A stretch of 64,000 bases of DNA from Viscum album. Lineage: Eukaryota > Streptophyta > Magnoliopsida > Santalales > Viscaceae. The notes beneath the pieces were generated by a model. It did no database searches. It saw only the letters and a list, made by a program, of their open reading frames with translations, and was not told where the DNA came from. Below, in pieces: positions 52,785 through 62,108 of the stretch. Position 1 is the first letter of the stretch. Every line of letters starts with the position of its first letter. Location of the stretch: assembly GCA_963277665.1 (NCBI GenBank), contig OY728137.1, positions 1,175,050,670 through 1,175,114,669 on the forward strand, given 5' to 3'. The translations under genes and the position numbers were made by a program.

Positions 52785-53040
52785 CCAAATACTAATGATA
52801 AAGATAGGTTTTATTAGCACTAAAAAAAGTGATGATAAAACCTATATTTATCAGTGCAGCCTCTTAATGTTGATAAATATTGGTCTTTATTAGCTCTTTT
52901 TAGCACTAATAAAATAAATATTTATCAATTCTAAGAGATAACATTGATAAAGATATGTTTTATGAGTGATTTATATTTTAGTGATAATAAAACCAATCTT
53001 TATCCACACTTTTTGGAAACTGCTAATAAATCTTTTTAAA
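52785..53040. repeat. CACTA subterminal repeats, right side
   Basis: Repeated words on + include GATAAAGATAGGTTTTATTAG, CACTAAAAAAAGTG, GATAAAACCTATATTTATC, GGTCTTTATTAGCTC and TTTTTAGCACTAATAAA. Many are partly palindromic. They match the left-side words (AGCACTAA, CTAATAAAGGCC). The array seems to extend about 55 bases beyond the candidate terminus at 52,983. Confidence 0.6.
52964..52983. repeat. candidate CACTA terminal inverted repeat, right end
   Basis: Reverse complement reads CACTAAAATATAAATCACTC, against CACTACTATATAAATGGCTC at 20,867. Sixteen of twenty positions match, including the CACTA tip. The next three bases are ATA against AAA at the left flank. Confidence 0.4.
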
Positions 53041-53905
53041 ATAAACTTAAAAACTGAATAAATTATTAAAAAAGTAAAAAATTAATTACAATATTAATTA
53101 ATAAATAATCTTAATTGAATAAATTCTATAATTGAGAGGAATGTGATAACTAAAAATGAACATAATTCAAAAATATAAAAAAATCGATAAGTTTTATTAA
53201 TTAAGTAAATTAATAAAAATTAAAAAATTATTATATATTAAAATAAATATGAATTCTTGTTAAATATATACATTATAACCATATTAAAAACATTAAATTT
53301 TAATGAATAATTATGTATATAAAATATTAAAAATTAATAATTTAAAAATATATTTAACGAATAAATTAATATGAAAAGTAAAAAATAATTATCTTTTTTA
53401 GGTAATAAATAATATTAAATAATATTAAATTAATTAACGTTAAAAAATAGTGAAATTTATTAATTAAAAATTCAATATGTTGAAAAATACTAAAAAATGA
53501 ATAATTGTTATTAATTTAATAGATTATTGAAAAAGTAAAAATGAATATATGTTAAAATGAAAATGAATTCATATTAATTATATAAATTACAACCATATTA
53601 AAAACATTAAATGGTAATGAATTAAAATTGATAAAAAATATTAAAAATGGATAAAATTTTAACAAAATATTAAACAAACAAAATTTTAAAATGAATAAAT
53701 TACAAAAAAAAAATAGTAATTAATATTATTAATGAATAAGTAATATTTAAAATGAAAAAATTTGAAAAAGTATTAAAAACTAATAAATAGTATATATTGA
53801 ATAAAAATATAAAAAAAATAAAATTTAACAAATTAAATGCATAATATATGTTAAATATATTATGTTAAAAAATAAAATTATAAAATGAATATTAAAAAAT
53901 GAATA
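52984..53905. repeat. AT-rich spacer with a loose 313-bp duplication
   Basis: The word AACCATATTAAAAACATTAAA occurs at about 53,277 and 53,590. The 60-100 bases before each copy also resemble each other (GAATTC followed by TTAA-rich sequence). Otherwise the stretch is A+T low complexity, dominated by AAAATGAATAAA-type words, with no coding signal. Confidence 0.5.
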
Positions 53906-55403
53906 TGTAAAGACCCGTAAAATTCAAGGGAAATTTTTTCTTAATTTTCTTTGGGATTTTACAAGAACGCAGTTTCTGACGGCACCTGATTCTGAGGCCC
54001 GTTGTGCCCGGAATCATTTTCCAAAGTTTAGCTCGGGTATGTTTAGTGAACGAACGAGTGAGTTTTTCTAACTTTTGAACCGGTGCTCGGAATGGAATTC
54101 TGAGGGAACTGATGGAATCGTGGCACCGGTAATTGCTTAGAAACACCTTTTCCGGAGTTGTGTTTTCTCAGGTGTAGTTTTTTAAATTTTTGGGTTAAGT
54201 AACGGAATAAAATAAAAATGGTGTGACCAATTTTTATTTTACTTAAAGTTGCTTAACCTAAGATAAGTAATTGTAGTGGGACCCACAATATCCTATGCAC
54301 TAGGTAGGATATTTGTGAGGTGGGGCCCACATGAGCCCCACCGTTTCTTTCAACTTCCTCAACCCCCTTTTAATTAAGGTAACGCACCCGCACCCCTATT
54401 AAGTGGAAGTCAACCCTTGCGTTTTTCTGTTTATGAAACGCCTCTATTAATTTGGGCGGTTTAAACTTTGTAATTATTTCATTTAATTGATTGTTTCTTT
54501 TTTGAATTTCAAAACGCGTGGCTTGAGAAATAAAATAAGGCAAACTCTTATTTTTATTAGAGTTTTTGGGTTGTGAGAGGAATTGGGAGAATTTTCTCAA
54601 GTTCTTGAAGTTCTTCCTCCTTGATGAAGAACGCGAAGAACGCCAACCCCCGACGATGGACGACGATGAGAGACACCTTCCTTGGAGATCGACGACCCGA
54701 CGCACATCACCTCGTTCTTTCTTTCCGCATCAAAGGAAGGGATACATCGTTCCTCTGCGATGCGACGATCCACCTTCTTCCGCGACGATCAATTATGCGA
54801 CGTCCCTTTCCGCGACAACCTCGTTCGATGACTACACTCGAGGTAGGGGGATTATTATTTCATTTGTTCTTGATTACTTTCATCGTTGACTTATCGTCTT
54901 ATTTGGGCCGCCTGTTATCACAATAACGGGAGGAGGTCGGACCGCACGAACACGGCCGACCCTCCTCTCCCATTTGGTTGTTTGATATTGTTTGTGGCAC
55001 GAGCAAGGCAATGTGGTGCCGAAACACCGTGCGGGAAATATTAAAGGAAGGGCGGAGAAACACGGTGCCGTCGTGCCACGCCGTTAAGGACAAACTAATC
55101 TGCGGCGCCGTTGCGCCTCGCCAGAGAACCACAAAGGCACCGCGGCCGGAGCGGGGCCGCGGTGGAGGGGCGCGGCGCCGTCGCGCCATGACGGACGGAT
55201 CAAGGTCGCGGCCATAGGCCGCGGCGGAGCAGGGTTTCCGGCCGCCGGCGTCGGAGCAAGGGGACGGGACCGCCCCAGTCTCGTGGCGGCAGCAGCCGGC
55301 CGGCCGGTGCAGGCCAGCCGGTTAGGGGGAAGTATCGGGGGTCGTAAACCACGGATGGCCAGCAGGTGCGGCCCCCCACATGGGGGCCGCGGTTTCACTA
55401 CTC

Positions 55404-55431
55404 GGGGGGGCAGCCCCCCCCCCCCCCCCCC
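55404..55431. repeat. G7/C18 homopolymer hairpin in the 5' LTR
   Basis: A run of seven G (55,404-55,410), three bases (CAG), then eighteen C (55,414-55,431). The runs are complementary and could form a stem. The 3' LTR has six G, five bases and eleven C (63,537-63,558). Confidence 0.9.
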
Positions 55432-56261
55432 TCTTCACTCGGCCCTGACGGCCGAGCTGCCAGGAGGGGCCGCGCCCAGGCCGGGCCGAGCAGCTCCAGT
55501 CGGGTCGGGCTGTGCCAGCCGGTTCGGGTCTTGCCCAAGCATGCCGGACCGGAACCCCGGTCGGGTCGACCTGGTTCGGGCCAACCCTGGGGGTATCGGG
55601 CAGGGTCGGACCGGGCATGAACCCCTATTCCCGGACCTCTTTCGGTCTTTTGCCCATAACATGGGATGTGGACCTCCGATCGACGCACCGTTAGCTGCGA
55701 TGCGATCCTTGGATCGAGACGGTCATTTTGGTATATTAAACTCAAGGTTTCTGAGAACTTTGGGTTCAGCCGGGTTGGTTCTTACACGAAACCAACCGGG
55801 CCCTCGGAGCTGAAACGCTTATAACTTGAGCTTCAGACGTCCGATTGACGTGCCGTAGACTTTGATGGATTCCTCTTAGTGAGACTGATCTTTTGGCTTA
55901 CTCCTCTCGAGGTTTGGACACAATTGAAGTATGGTCGGGTTTGTTTTGACTTAAAAACAAACCAGGCCCCTCAAACGAAAAAGCCAATAACTCTCAGAGC
56001 GGGCATCTGATTGACGCGTCGTTTGTGACGTTGAGTTCCTGTTGATGATACAGAACTTTTGGATACATAAAATCTAGACTATGTGTCAGGTGATGTATCA
56101 GCCCCTCGTCTCGTGGAGCGGACCCTCCCGAACGAGCTTGTTGTGTGCGGGAACTCTAGAGCTGGCTGCGAATGCGACGACGATGACGACTGTACAGAAA
56201 TCCTTCGTGGATTCGACGGTGAGGACTACAGCACTCAGCGATCCTACGTGAATCAGTGCTA

Positions 56262-56440
56262 TCGATCTTGTGTGGGTCAGATCCTGTGTGGGTTAGCGCT
56301 CAGCGGTCCTGTGTGGGCCAGCGCCTACATAACCTGTGTGGGTCCGATCCTGTGTGGGTCATTGCTGGGGTTAGTTACCTTTTGATCCTTTGTGGGTCAT
56401 TACGAGGGTTAGTACCTATCGATCATGTGTGGGTCCGATG
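56262..56440 (+). repeat. TGTGTGGG minisatellite in the LTR
   Basis: About seven TGTGTGGG-[TC] words are separated by 15-35 bases, often with GATC or CAGCG between them (56,269, then about 56,288, 56,309, 56,335, 56,349, 56,389 and 56,426). Two weaker copies (CTGTGTGGA) follow at about 56,559 and 56,580. The open frame reading through it has cysteine-glycine repeats and is not a gene. Confidence 0.75.
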
Positions 56441-56641
56441 GCTTAGATGAATCAGTGGCTACGTTTGATCATCTCTATCGTCTTTCGAAGAAGTATACCT
56501 GTATGAGCTGAATCTTGAACTTCAATCATTATCTTCGATATGATTGACTTTCTTTCCTGTGTGGATTGTGTTGTGCTATCCTGTGTGGACGTGATCGAAC
56601 TTGGGCTCGTATGTTGGAGCCGAACTGGAATTGATGACTTT

Positions 56642-56663
56642 GGTATATGTATAGGCATATACC
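56642..56663. repeat. perfect 8-bp inverted repeat in the LTR
   Basis: GGTATATG, six bases (TATAGG), then CATATACC. It could form a small hairpin. No function can be assigned. Confidence 0.7.
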
Positions 56664-57270
56664 TAAGTAGTGTCATATGTTACTTCGTGATTGTATCTTT
56701 CCTTTCTGGATTATCCTTTGTGAATTATGGAAGACCTTCAGGGGGTATCGGGGTCCCTACTGAGTAGCTTATACTCACCCATGCACAGGCTATGCCCGCA
56801 CTACGTTATGTTGGTTGCAGACGACGAACAGCGCTGATCGTGGTTGAGGCTTGCGGAGAAGTCGGTAACTGGAGGTGGACCACTGGGCGGGACGTACGCG
56901 GATCGGACGGCTCGACTCGAGGAGTTGAGGTGGATATCTGTACCCACCCTTCAGGTGGGAGTACTAGTGGACGGCTCACCATAGCGGCTTTACTTTTCAT
57001 TTGTTGTACTCCCTTTTTCAGTTGTACTTTAATTTCAACTTGGGTTTGTATTCTGGCCCACTTACTTTTCTACACTTGCTATTGTTCCCAGATTTACTTA
57101 GTGTTTGCTTCTGCTTTCTTGCTTGTTCTGTGGTGTTTCTTTACTTTACAAAGGCAATGCCTTCCCTTTTTATAGGTAATTACGCCTTGGTGCTAGTCGC
57201 CAGCCCCTGGCCTATGGAAGGCGGGCTTGGGGTAGTCACGGCACGGGCCCCGAGGACGGGTTGTGACAAA

Positions 57271-57282
57271 TTGGTATCATAG
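57271..57282 (+). other. primer-binding site of the chromovirus
   Basis: TTGGTATCATAG begins two bases after the LTR end. The first eight bases of TGGTATCA are complementary to the 3' end of initiator methionine tRNA, and the following bases have diverged. Confidence 0.85.
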
Positions 57283-57550
57283 GAGTTCGGTTCTACCGCA
57301 GAACTCAGGACTCTGATCTTTTTCTATGTGAAGCAATAGTGTTAAGAGTATTGAGTGTGGTTATCAGTCCAGGGAGTCTAGTGTTGGTGTGGCAGCTGAC
57401 GTATCCGTACACCGGGACCCTAACTTCTGATTTCCGGCTTAATGCACGAAAACATTGATTGCATGTGTGTTTCAACTTTTCTTTGTGATTACTTCGTGTC
57501 AGCTCACCAGGTATACTGTTCTGACCGTGGCACACCTGTCACTTTTCAGG
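57283..57550 (+). other. gag leader of the chromovirus
   Basis: Non-coding stretch between PBS and the first gag ATG at 57,551. No packaging signal can be identified by eye. Confidence 0.6.
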
Positions 57551-58671
57551 ATGGCCCCATGATGGCAGCCAGCTAGGGTTCCGAGCATTGTGCGGGGTGA
57601 CAGCCCACCGAGCGACGAGGCCTCGGTATAGGGCCCTTTGATAGAAGAGGCACTGGCGGTACCTCTACTTGTCTATCCACCAATGCTACCAGCCCCAGCT
57701 GCTGACGATGCACGTTGCCTTAGTGAACTGCATGAGTTTCAGCGTCAGCGACCTCCCATGTTCTGCGGGGAGACAGACCCTCAGGCAGTCGGGGATTGGG
57801 TGGAGGTAGTTCTACGAGTTTTCAGGTTAGTGAGGACACCAGCTGATCTCATGGTGATCCTCACAGCGAGCCTCCTGCACGCGGCAGTAGGAAGATGGTG
57901 GAGCTTGATGCTCCAGGTGCATGATGAGGAATCTCTCCACTAGACGGACTTTGAGAGACTCTTCCACTTAGAGTTCGTCCCAGCCACCCTCCATGTGGTG
58001 CGCATCCAGGAGCTACTACAGCTATGGCAGGGTAGCTTGACAGTCGCCCAAAACTCGGTGAAATTTACCGACCTCTCGCGCTATTCAACGGACATGGTAC
58101 AGGACCCATTCTTCCGGGCCGGGCCTTCGAGCACAGATTGTGGCCTGAGATCAGGGCATCGCTGATCTCCCTCAGCATTTCGACACAAGAAGGGGTACTA
58201 GAGCGAGCCCTTCTCATCAAGAGATTCTTTGCTGAGCCTACATCAGCAGCGAGACCTACCGCAGGGCGGCACGTAGAAGAGTCTTCTGCAGCAGGAATTC
58301 AACGGATGACTCATGGGTCCAGGCAGACCAAACCCTCAAGCAGACGACCCCAGTACACTGGCTCAGAGGTGCGGGGCACTCAGCACAGAGCCAGTATTTC
58401 GAGAGGTAGACAGTGCTACGCATGTGGCGGGCAGGGCCACATGGCTCGTGACTGCCCGACCCGTCGTGCCGAGGAGCAGCAGACGGTTGAGGTACCACCC
58501 AGGCAGAGGCAGAGGGTCGACCGTGCCTGTCTGTAGGGAGCAGGTGGACGAGGTAGAGGATCTGGCCGAGCAGTAGGTGGTGGGCGACGCTTTGAGGCTC
58601 TACCACCACCACCACCAGGAGGCCCACCTCGACCACAGGGAGCTGGCGGGCAGAGACAGGCACAGCTCTAG
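57551..58671 (+). pseudogene. gag: chromovirus gag, capsid and zinc knuckle, disrupted
   Basis: From the ATG at 57,551 the frame meets a TGA after three codons and a TAG 23 codons further on, then is open (57,638-57,943) with the capsid start, including FCGETDPQAVGDWVE. A TAG at 57,941 interrupts the expected tryptophan position. The same frame resumes with TDFERLFHLEFVPA and LLQLWQGSLTVAQNS and FTDLSRYS, classic Ty3/gypsy gag landmarks. Near 58,110-58,126 the reading moves to another frame (FEHRLWPEIRASL), so there is one frameshift. The zinc knuckle CYACGGQGHMARDC (58,414-58,455) is complete. Stops follow at 58,534 and 58,669. The original gag was about 370 codons and continued in frame into protease. 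Confidence 0.85.
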
Positions 58672-59280
58672 GCAGTGGAGGCCTACGACCATGGCATGCC
58701 AGAGATGATTCGAGGTACTATCTATGTCTATTCCATCCTTTCTGCAGTTCTTATAGACACAGGATTGAGTCATTCTTTCATAGTCGCTGCCCTTGTTTGG
58801 AGCTCGGAGATTCCGACAGAGTCGTTGGCTCGATCCTTATGGCTAGAGACTCCTACGGGAGAAGAATCTATGATTACGCACTGGTGCTGTCAGTGTGAGC
58901 TTACTCTAGGAGGCGAAATCTTTGGCTGGGATCTTCTTGTAGTGGCGTCGAGGCCTTACGACGGCATCTTGGGCATGGATTGGTTATCTACAGTCCATGC
59001 TCAGATTGACTTTATTGAGTGCAAGGTGCGGTGTGTACGCACCGATGGGAGTAGGTTCACCTTCACCGGCGAGAAGGGAGCCTTCGCAGCACATGATGGA
59101 CTTTCGCAGAGGAGAGGACAGCCAATCACTCATCAGTTGGCTAGCCTCATCCTAGGAGTAGTTGACGTGCGGAGTCTTGGTTTTCCTGCAGTGGTGGATC
59201 AGTATACAGACGTTTTCCCCGAAGACGTTCCAGGACTACCTCCTCATAGAGAGGTAGACTTTTATATTGATATGTACCCC
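58672..59280 (+). pseudogene. chromovirus aspartic protease
   Basis: Open from the stop at 58,669 to 59,290. The active-site triplet D-T-G is at codons 58,756-58,764 in VLIDTGLSHSFI. The C-terminal part contains ILGMDWLSTVHAQIDF (from about 58,966), the typical protease end in plant gypsy elements. The linker to RT (DVFPEDVPGLPPHREVDF) follows at about 59,209. The protease would cut the gag-pol polyprotein inside the particle. All key residues are present, although the flanking stops prevent expression. Confidence 0.88.
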
Positions 59281-59860
59281 GGAAGATCCTAGATATCCAC
59301 CCCATCATATCGTATGGCCCTCACTGAGCTATGAGAGCTACGGGTACAGTTGTAGGACTTGCAGAGCAAGGGATTCATCAGACCCAGTGTTTCACCCTGG
59401 GCTTCCCCGATATTGATTGTCAAGAAGGAGGACAGGAGCTTGCGACTTTGTATCCACTATCGTCGCCTGAACCAGGTGATCATGAGGAACAAGTATCTGC
59501 TACCAAGTATTCACGACCTCTTCGATCAGCTCAAGGGAGCACGGTGGTTCTCGAAGATAAACCTCAGGTCAGGCTATCATCAGCTCAGAGTTCGGGATGA
59601 GGACGTACAGAAGACGGCCTTCAGATGTTTGTATGGCCACTATGAGTTCTTGGTTATGCCATTTGGCGTAACAAATGCTCCAGCAGTGTTCATGGGCCTC
59701 ATGAACAGAATCTTTCATCCATACCTCGATCGATTTGTCGTGGTCTTCATCGACGACATTTTGATATACTCGACGACTGAGGAGAAGCACTCCTAAAACT
59801 TGCAGGTTGTACTGGACACACTCCGAGAGCACCAGCTTTATGGTAAGCTCTCAAAGTGTC
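59281..59860 (+). pseudogene. chromovirus reverse transcriptase
   Basis: The RT frame continues from protease without an indel but contains stops at 59,290, 59,332, 59,353 and 59,794. Recognisable segments are [29 protein letters not shown], a [15 protein letters not shown] segment, [15 protein letters not shown] and [11 protein letters not shown]. The motif-A position that should be a catalytic aspartate is asparagine (AAC at 59,560-59,562). The two aspartates of the F-I-D-D box are present (59,752-59,757). RT would copy the element RNA into DNA in the particle; this copy could not. Confidence 0.9.
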
Positions 59861-60576
59861 AGTTATGGATACGTGAGGTCCACTTCTTGGGACACGTCCT
59901 CTCTGAGGCGGGAGTTGCGGTGGATCCTGTAAATATCGAGGCAGTTCTAGCTTGGAAGCCACCCAGAAGCGTGATAGAGGTGTGGAGTTTCTTGGGACTA
60001 GCTGGATACTATCGAAGATTTGTGCCAGACTCCTCTAGAGTTGCGGCACCACTATTAGCTTTGATAAAGAAGGGGAAACCATTTGTGTGGTCAGAAAGCT
60101 GTCAGCAGAGCTTCCAAGAGCTGAGACAGAGATTGACCAGCGCACTTATCTTGAGGCTATCGAAGGAGGGAGTTGGGTACGTAGTTTACTGCGATGCATC
60201 AGGGACCGGACTCGGATGTGTCCTGATGCAAGAGCGGGTTGTGATCGCCTATGGATCACATTAGTTGAGGCAGCATGAGCAGAACTACGCTACCCATGAC
60301 CTAAAGTTAGTAGTAGTGGTATTCGCTCTGAAGATGTGCCGACATTATCTGATGGGCGAGCACTTTATAGTATATTCTGACAAACAGAGTCTCAGGTAAA
60401 TCTTCTCACAGAAGGACCTGAACCTGAGACAGCAGCGATGGCTCAAGTTCCTCCAGGACTATGACTTTGAGATAGTCTATGCTCCTGGAAAGGGGAACAT
60501 AGTAGCCGATGCTCTTAGCAGGAGGACGGGCATTCAGCTACTTGGGGAGGTGACAAATCAGCTAGCCTCTTTGTAG
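59861..60576 (+). pseudogene. chromovirus RT connection and RNase H
   Basis: The same frame gives [40 protein letters not shown] and then the RNase H domain. Its first aspartate (YCDASG, GAT at 60,193), third acidic residue (YSDKQS, GAC at 60,379) and last one ([11 protein letters not shown] at 60,508) are kept. The glutamate expected in HDLKLVVVVFALK is lysine (AAG at 60,304-60,306). Stops are at 60,262, 60,397 and 60,574. RNase H would remove RNA from the RNA-DNA hybrid; loss of the glutamate should abolish this. Confidence 0.85.
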
Positions 60577-61800
60577 ATATCATTCGTGGATAGTCATGGA
60601 GTAGCCTTTCTTCAGTCACTCGTAGTCACTCCTCCACTACTGCAGCGGTTCAGAGAGGCACAGCATGGGGATGCCGACTGTGAGACGCGGCATGCGCAGA
60701 TATCCTTAGGATAGGCACCAAATGGTTTCTCTTTAGGAGGAGAGAACGACGTCCTTTTCCGAGGACGTACCTTGGTACCAGTTTCTTTACGGAAGGAGGT
60801 GCTGAGAGAGTTTCACACTTACCCATTGGTGGTACATCCTGGAGTGGCGAAGATGTACCAGGATCTCAGACGATAGCACTAGTGGCTGGGCATGAAGAAG
60901 GTTGTGGCAGAGTTCGTTTCTCGCTGCCTCACCTGCCAGCAGGTGAAGGTAGAGCACCAGGTACCAGAAGGCTTGGTGCAGTCCTTAGAGGTCCAGGAGT
61001 GGAAGTGGGATAGGATATCTATGGACTTCGGGACTGGACTTCCATGCACTTCCAGATTTCACGACTCTATTTGGGTGATTGTCGACTGACTCACCAAGTC
61101 GGCTCACTTCTTACCCATCAGAGAGCAGGGCTCAGTGGAGAGCTTGGGAAGTCTCTACGTTCAGAAGATTGTATGGATTCATGGTGTGCCATCATCTATC
61201 ATCTCCGATCAAGATGCTCGCTTTACTTTCCAGCTTTGGAAAGGGTTGTAGGAGGCATTCGGGATGCAGCTACGTCTGGGCACCGCCTTTAACCCCCAGA
61301 CAGATGGTCAGATGGAGAGGACCATTCAGACTCTCGAGGACATGCTCTGTGCATGTGTCCTCGACTTTGGACGTAGTTAGGAGGACCACCTACCCTTGGT
61401 GGAGTTTGCGTACAACAACAGCTACCACTCGACCATCGGGATGGCACCTTACGAGGTGTTGTACGGCCGACCTTGCAGATCACCTCTGTGCTAGATAGAC
61501 CATTGGGAGTCAGCACTTGTGGGACAGGAGATGGTCCATGCCATGACAGAGAATGTCCAGGTCATCCAGGAGCGGATGAGGACAGCGCAGAGCCGGCAGA
61601 AGTCTTATGCTGATAGGAGGTGGAGGCCACTAGAGATTGAGGATGGCGACCAAGTCTTCTTACAGGTCTCACCTCAATGTGGATTACAGAGATTTGGCCG
61701 AGGCGGCAAGTTATCTCTATGCTTCATCAGACCATTCCAGGTCCTCAGCAGGATTGGCGAGGTGGATTATCGCCTGGCTCTACCACCTCAGTTTCACTAG
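60577..61800 (+). pseudogene. chromovirus integrase
   Basis: Same frame as RT. The zinc-binding part has two histidines (EFHTYPLVVHPG, about 60,805-60,843) and two cysteines ([10 protein letters not shown]). The catalytic core has D in MDFGTG (61,024), D in ISDQDARF (61,207) and E in GQMERTIQTLED (61,315). Exactly 35 residues separate the last two, so the D,D35E triad is complete. The C-terminal part has [35 protein letters not shown] and GDQVFLQVSP. Stops lie at 60,712, 60,874, 60,880, 61,087, 61,249, 61,378, 61,492 and 61,798. It would insert the DNA copy into chromatin. Confidence 0.9.
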
Positions 61801-62097
61801 GTGCACGATGTCTTCCACGTATCCCAGCTGAGGAGATACGTGCACAACCCAACGCATATCATTGACCATGGGGAGCTGGACATTGATGATGGGGAAACTT
61901 TTGCGGAGGTCCCAGTGGAGATTGAGGATTGACAGGAGTGGGTCCTATGTGGATGGTTGATTCCTCTTGTGCGCATCAGATGGCAGCACGGGAACCTCCA
62001 GGAAAGCACATGGGGGCGGGAGGCTCTGATGCGTGCTCAGTACCCACATTTGATTCCCTGGTTTTTGATTTATCTTTACGGGGACGTAAATCCCTGA
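61801..62097 (+). pseudogene. integrase tail with chromodomain-like module
   Basis: VHDVFHVSQLRRYVHN is followed by DHGELDIDDGETFAEVP and then, after a TGA at 61,930, QEWVLCGWLIPLVRIRWQHG and ESTWGREALMRAQYPH. The IPLVRIRW ... E-[ST]-TW ... YPH pattern is that of the group-II chromodomain in plant chromoviruses, where some aromatic cage residues are replaced. The module is thought to direct integration to particular chromatin. The natural stop is TGA at 62,095. Confidence 0.8.
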
Positions 62098-62108
62098 GGT
62101 GGGAGTAA
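62096..62108 (+). other. polypurine tract of the chromovirus
   Basis: GAGGTGGGAGTAA ends directly before the 3' LTR, which begins TATAAAGACCC (decayed from TG). Confidence 0.75.

Larger units (their letters stand above)
20867..52983 (-). mobile_element. CACTA (En/Spm) DNA transposon, interrupted by two copia elements
   Basis: The left end reads CACTACTATATAAATGGCTC. The best right-end candidate, read inward on the minus strand, is CACTAAAATATAAATCACTC, matching at 16 of 20 positions. Arrays of TTATTAGTGCTAAAAA-type subterminal repeats lie inside both ends. Between them are a satellite array and a TNP2 transposase pseudogene, which establishes the superfamily. Removing the copia insertions (31,531-39,655 and about 41,388-52,467) leaves roughly 13 kb. 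The 3-bp flanks are AAA at left and ATA at right, so the target duplication is not perfect and the right end is less secure. Subterminal-like words continue to about 53,040. Confidence 0.6.
53906..57268 (+). mobile_element. 5' LTR of the chromovirus, 3,363 bp
   Basis: Starts TGTAAAGACCC and ends GGGTTGTGACA just before the PBS. The first 1.9 kb aligns with 62,109-64,000. A net 71-base difference lies around 55,100-55,210: the 5' copy has extra GC-rich sequence with GCGGCGCCGTCGCGCC-type words that the 3' copy lacks. The GC-rich core (about 55,000-55,700) produces many overlapping open frames on both strands. None shows a protein motif, and all are interpreted as composition effects. As the 5' LTR it should contain the promoter, but I cannot fix a TATA box. 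Confidence 0.88.

Noticed and set aside
54370..55813. Many overlapping open frames of 75-176 codons on both strands
   Set aside because: They lie inside the GC-rich 5' LTR, where stop codons are rare in all frames. They overlap one another, show no domain, and are not preserved in the 3' LTR.
57271..57290. tRNA gene
   Set aside because: The TGGTATCA sites here and at 37,400, 45,780 and 51,180 are primer-binding sites. No cloverleaf arms are present around them.
60087..61516. Alternative-frame open stretches in pol (for example 61,079-61,498)
   Set aside because: The domain-bearing frame is a different one, carrying D,D35E and RNase H motifs. These other frames show no conserved motifs.
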